The translations under genes and the position numbers were made by a program. Source: an uncultured Eubacteriales bacterium (GTDB lineage: Bacteria; Bacillota; Clostridia; Oscillospirales; Acutalibacteraceae). From it: a stretch of DNA of 64,000 bases. Location: the NCBI GenBank assembly GCA_900316385.1, contig ONCP01000012.1:1-64000 (forward strand), read 5' to 3'. The notes below the pieces were generated by a model that saw nothing but the letters and a program-made list of their open reading frames with translations, was not told the origin of the DNA and ran no database searches. Below, piece after piece: positions 61,111-64,000 of the stretch. Within the stretch, counting starts at the first letter, position 1, and every line of letters begins with the position of its first letter.

Positions 61111-61145
61111 ACACGGCTCGCCCAAATAATGAGCGAGCCGTAATT
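61111..61145 (-). terminator. terminator of ppdK
   Basis: ACGGCTCGC pairs with GCGAGCCGT just downstream of the ppdK stop (minus strand), followed by GTTATTTT. Confidence 0.72.
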
Positions 61146-61158
61146 ATATTAGTATTAA

Positions 61159-63786
61159 TTACTTGGACGCGATAGCGGCCTGAGCGGCGGCTAAGCGTGC
61201 GATCGGAACTCTGAAGGGAGAGCAGGATACATAGTCGAGGCCGATCTTGTGGCAGAACTCAACGGAGGAAGGATCACCGCCGTGCTCACCGCAGATACCG
61301 CAGTGGAGCTCGGGACGGACAGCCTTGCCCTTTGTGATAGCCATTTCCATAAGCTGACCAACGCCTGTCTGGTCGAGCTTAGCGAACGGATCGTTCTCGA
61401 AGATCTTGGCGTCATAGTAAGCGTCGAGGAACTTGCCCGCGTCGTCACGGCTGAAGCCGAAGGTCATCTGTGTAAGGTCATTGGTACCGAAGCAGAAGAA
61501 CTCAGCCTCTGTCGCGATCTCGTCGGCTGTAAGAGCGGCTCTCGGGATCTCGATCATTGTACCAACCTCGTACTTGAGATCGGCGCCTGCGGCGGCGATT
61601 TCCTTATCGGCTGTCTCAACAACAACCTTCTTAACATACTTGAGCTCCTTGATGTCACCTACGAGCGGGATCATGATCTCGGGCTCTACCTTCCAGTCGG
61701 GATGAGCCTTCTGGACGTTGATAGCGGCACGGATAACGGCAGCTGTCTGCATCTTGGCTATCTCGGGATATGTTACCGCGAGACGGCAGCCACGGTGACC
61801 CATCATCGGGTTGAACTCGTGGAGGCTGTCGATGATAGCCTTGATCTGCTCAACTGTCTTGCCCTGAGCGTCGGCGAGCTTCTTGATGTCCTCCTCGGTT
61901 GTGGGTACGAACTCGTGGAGAGGCGGATCAAGGAAACGGATAGTTACGGGGTTGCCCTCGAGAGCCTCGTAAAGAGCCTCAAAGTCGCCCTGCTGTACGG
62001 GGAGGATCTTAGCCAGAGCGGCTTCTCTCTCCTCAACTGTATCGGAGCAGATCATCTCGCGGAAGGCGTCGATTCTGTCGCCCTCGAAGAACATGTGCTC
62101 TGTACGGCAAAGACCGATACCCTCGGCGCCGAGCTCTCTTGCCTTCTTGGCGTCAGCGGGTGTGTCTGCGTTTGTTCTTACCTTAAGTGTTCTGTACTCG
62201 TCAGCCCAAGCCATGATTCTGCCGAACTCGCCCGCGATCGTAGCGTCAACCGTGGGGATAGCGCCGTCATAGATGTTACCTGTTGTACCGTCGAAGGAGA
62301 TAACGTCGCCCTCGTGATACTCTTTGCCGCCGAGTGTGAATACCTTGTTCTCCTCGTCCATAACGATAGCGGAGCAGCCTGATACGCAGCAGGAACCCAT
62401 ACCACGGGCAACAACAGCAGCGTGAGAGGTCATACCGCCGCGAACGGTGAGGATACCCTGAGCAGCCTTCATACCCTCGATGTCCTCGGGAGAAGTCTCA
62501 AGACGAACGAGAACTACCTTCTCGCCTCTGTCAGCCCACTCCTTAGCGTCGTCGGCTGTGAATACGATCTTACCGCAAGCGGCACCGGGAGCGGCGCCCA
62601 AAGCCTTGCCGATGGGTGTAGCGTTCTTGACTGCGGCAGCGTCGAACTGGGGATGGAGAAGTGTGTCAAGGTTACGGGGGTCGATCATGGCAACAGCCTC
62701 TTCCTTGCTTCTCATACCCTCGTCAACGAGGTCGCACGCGATCTTAAGAGCAGCCTGAGCTGTTCTCTTGCCGTTACGTGTCTGGAGCATAAAGAGCTTA
62801 CCGTGCTCAACAGTGAACTCCATATCCTGCATATCTCTGTAATGATTCTCGAGAGTAGCGCAAACGTCTGTGAACTGCTTGAACGCCTCGGGGAACTTCT
62901 GCTCCATCTCGCTGATGTGCATAGGTGTACGAACGCCTGCAACAACGTCCTCGCCCTGAGCGTTTGTAAGGAACTCGCCGAAGAGACCCTTGTTACCTGT
63001 TGCGGGATCACGTGTAAAGGCAACGCCTGTACCGCAATCGTCGCCCATGTTACCGAACGCCATCATCTGAACGTTAACGGCAGTACCCCAAGAATAGGGG
63101 ATATCGTTGTCACGACGGTATACGTTGGCTCTGGGGTTGTCCCATGAACGGAATACGGCCTTGACAGCCTCGATAAGCTGAACCTTGGGATCGGAGGGGA
63201 AGTCCTCGCCAATCTTCTCCTTGTACTCTGCCTTGAACTGCTCTGCGAGCTCCTTAAGATCCTCGGCTGTGAGCTCTACGTCCTGAGTAACGCCCTTCTC
63301 GGCCTTCATCTTGTCGATGAGCTCCTCAAAGTACTTCTTGCCGACTTCCATAACAACGTCGGAGAACATCTGGATAAATCTTCTGTAACAGTCATAAGCC
63401 CAGCGAGCGTTGCCCGAAGCCTCTGCCATATACTCTACAACGTCCTCGTTAAGACCGAGGTTGAGGATCGTGTCCATCATACCGGGCATGGAAGCACGAG
63501 CGCCCGAACGTACGGATACGAGAAGCGGATTTTCCTTATCGCCGAACTTCTTTCCGGTGATCTCTTCCATCTTCTCGATGTACTCCATAATCTGACCCAT
63601 GATCTCGTCGTTGATCTGACGGCCGTCCTCATAGTACTGAGTACAAGCCTCTGTCGAGATCGTGAAGCCCTGGGGAACAGGGAGACCTAATTTTGTCATC
63701 TCGGCGAGGTTAGCGCCCTTGCCGCCGAGAAGTTCACGCATTGAAGCGTCGCCTTCAGAGAACAAATAAACCCACTTATTTGCCAT
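61159..63786 (-). CDS. ppdK: pyruvate, phosphate dikinase
   Basis: 875 residues, full length. N-terminal nucleotide-binding domain (KWVYLFSEGDASMRELLGGKGANLAEMTKLGLPVPQGFTISTEAC, GSGARASMPGMMDTILNLGLN), central phosphohistidine domain (GGMTSHAAVVARGMGSCCVSGC, catalytic His), and C-terminal PEP/pyruvate barrel (GLCRTEHMFF, RDDAGKFLDAYYD, ELHCGICGEHGGDPSSVEFC with its Cys). Interconverts pyruvate and PEP using ATP or PPi-linked phosphate in anaerobic glycolysis. TTTTTAGGAGGTAATTTCA upstream. Confidence 0.97.
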   Translation of the reverse strand: MANKWVYLFSEGDASMRELLGGKGANLAEMTKLGLPVPQGFTISTEACTQYYEDGRQINDEIMGQIMEYIEKMEEITGKKFGDKENPLLVSVRSGARASMPGMMDTILNLGLNEDVVEYMAEASGNARWAYDCYRRFIQMFSDVVMEVGKKYFEELIDKMKAEKGVTQDVELTAEDLKELAEQFKAEYKEKIGEDFPSDPKVQLIEAVKAVFRSWDNPRANVYRRDNDIPYSWGTAVNVQMMAFGNMGDDCGTGVAFTRDPATGNKGLFGEFLTNAQGEDVVAGVRTPMHISEMEQKFPEAFKQFTDVCATLENHYRDMQDMEFTVEHGKLFMLQTRNGKRTAQAALKIACDLVDEGMRSKEEAVAMIDPRNLDTLLHPQFDAAAVKNATPIGKALGAAPGAACGKIVFTADDAKEWADRGEKVVLVRLETSPEDIEGMKAAQGILTVRGGMTSHAAVVARGMGSCCVSGCSAIVMDEENKVFTLGGKEYHEGDVISFDGTTGNIYDGAIPTVDATIAGEFGRIMAWADEYRTLKVRTNADTPADAKKARELGAEGIGLCRTEHMFFEGDRIDAFREMICSDTVEEREAALAKILPVQQGDFEALYEALEGNPVTIRFLDPPLHEFVPTTEEDIKKLADAQGKTVEQIKAIIDSLHEFNPMMGHRGCRLAVTYPEIAKMQTAAVIRAAINVQKAHPDWKVEPEIMIPLVGDIKELKYVKKVVVETADKEIAAAGADLKYEVGTMIEIPRAALTADEIATEAEFFCFGTNDLTQMTFGFSRDDAGKFLDAYYDAKIFENDPFAKLDQTGVGQLMEMAITKGKAVRPELHCGICGEHGGDPSSVEFCHKIGLDYVSCSPFRVPIARLAAAQAAIASK

Positions 63787-63819
63787 TGAAATTACCTCCT
63801 AAAAATAGTAATTGTTTTT

Positions 63820-63900
63820 GATACGGCAGCGGTTTTGCCGCCGCTGTACCGACTTGCACAGTCTTGCGTATATTATATCAAAAAAAACCGTAAAATGGAA
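63820..63900 (-). promoter_or_regulatory. ppdK promoter and leader hairpin
   Basis: Minus strand TTCCAT (63895-63900), 17 bases, TATAAT (63872-63877) with a TG extension upstream of the -10. The leader carries a stable GC-rich hairpin, CGGCAGCGG/CCGCCGCTG, near 63821-63845. Confidence 0.66.
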
Positions 63901-64000
63901 TAAGAATTTGAAAAAATTTGCAATAAATGTTGACGATTTTTTCCAAATATTATGTATAAAACAAATAAATATAAAAAAAATTACATTTTAGGGTTGAAAA
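63901..64000. other. AT-rich window end
   Basis: Very AT-rich. TTGACG near 63930 with TATAAA about 19 bases on could be a promoter pointing right; no coding sequence is visible. Confidence 0.35.

Larger units (their letters stand above)
60904..61111. other. structured spacer with a short ORF behind a sequestered ribosome site
   Basis: GGGCTGTC/GACAGCTC hairpin (about 60904-60928), then ACCTCCTGTGG (60953-60963) paired with CCATAGGAGGT (60981-60991), which hides the ribosome site and may also terminate the cassette (TTTT follows). A 37-codon ORF begins at 60998 but runs through the terminator hairpin AAAATCGCCGC / GCGGCGATTTT (61062-61096), so I do not call it a gene. Confidence 0.5.

Noticed and set aside
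61249..63147. Long ORFs antisense to ppdK
   Set aside because: The ppdK protein is full length and conserved throughout; these are shadows.

Overview
The window reads as chromosome of a strictly anaerobic Gram-positive bacterium of the class Clostridia, most likely an Oscillospiraceae/Ruminococcus-like gut or rumen species. The support is protein-level: a trimeric NuoE/NuoF-type [FeFe] hydrogenase, an IspH fused to ribosomal protein S1, pyruvate phosphate dikinase, rubredoxin, a MurR/RpiR regulator, and AGGAGG-type ribosome sites with clear sigma-A promoters (TTGACA-17-TATAAT). Core genes are moderately GC-rich; the left 5 kb and 16.2-19.2 kb are more AT-rich and look imported. No species name can be given from sequence reading alone.

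Layout. (1) 1-4.8 kb is a graveyard of mobile DNA: the 3' end of a group II intron, a DUF5131 gene, a decapitated conjugative relaxase, a sigma-like protein, a small element protein, and an IS5-family insertion sequence with intact inverted repeats and a 4-bp target duplication that splits a short reading frame. (2) 4.6-16.2 kb is a sulfur/amino-acid locus: a short Met/Cys-rich ORF between a consensus promoter and a terminator, the C-terminal fragment of a glutamate-cysteine ligase, a nitrilase-family amidase, a LysR regulator, a polar amino-acid ABC transporter (probably cystine) with a LysR-type operator and a tiny Cys-Cys leader ORF, a MetQ lipoprotein whose two halves are in swapped order, MetN, MetI, a NapH-like iron-sulfur membrane protein, a trans-sulfuration-family lyase and a PatB-type C-S lyase. 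(3) 16.2-19.2 kb is a small integrated element: a structured RNA with its own promoter, a winged-helix-like protein, a TnpW-like protein and a large serine recombinase broken by one in-frame stop; a repeat array follows it. (4) 19.5-37.2 kb is housekeeping: XRE regulator, phosphatase, LeuB, CpsB-like PHP phosphatase, HisF/HisH, RpiR regulator, then flavoprotein-Cmk-PlsC-IspH/S1, a CPBP protease, a thioesterase and CysK-like enzyme, an RlmD-like methyltransferase, IlvA-RidA-rubredoxin, and a membrane protein/PadR pair with a large operator. (5) 37.4-45.8 kb holds two hydrogenase operons: a sensory-type [FeFe] hydrogenase with HATPase, two DRTGG proteins and a PHP protein, then HydC-HATPase-ferredoxin-HydB-HydA preceded by a Rex-like operator. 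(6) 46-49.7 kb has tRNA-Thr(CGT), an XRE regulator, RpsO and PNPase. (7) 49.9-60.9 kb is a compact one-strand phage-like cassette (terminases, portal, protease, capsid, connectors, tube-like protein, baseplate, fiber) with no integrase, repressor, lysis, sheath or tape-measure gene. (8) 61.2-63.8 kb is PpdK.

How the genes fit together: the sulfur locus couples uptake of cystine and methionine-type amino acids to C-S lyases, under a LysR regulator and possibly translated leader ORFs. The hydrogenase region pairs a bifurcating-type enzyme (NADH plus ferredoxin to H2) with a likely H2- or redox-sensing module. The phage-like cassette, placed between pnp and ppdK, is the best candidate for an undescribed system: it encodes what is needed to fill a capsid with DNA and attach a baseplate, but has only a 41-residue ORF where a tape-measure gene normally lies.
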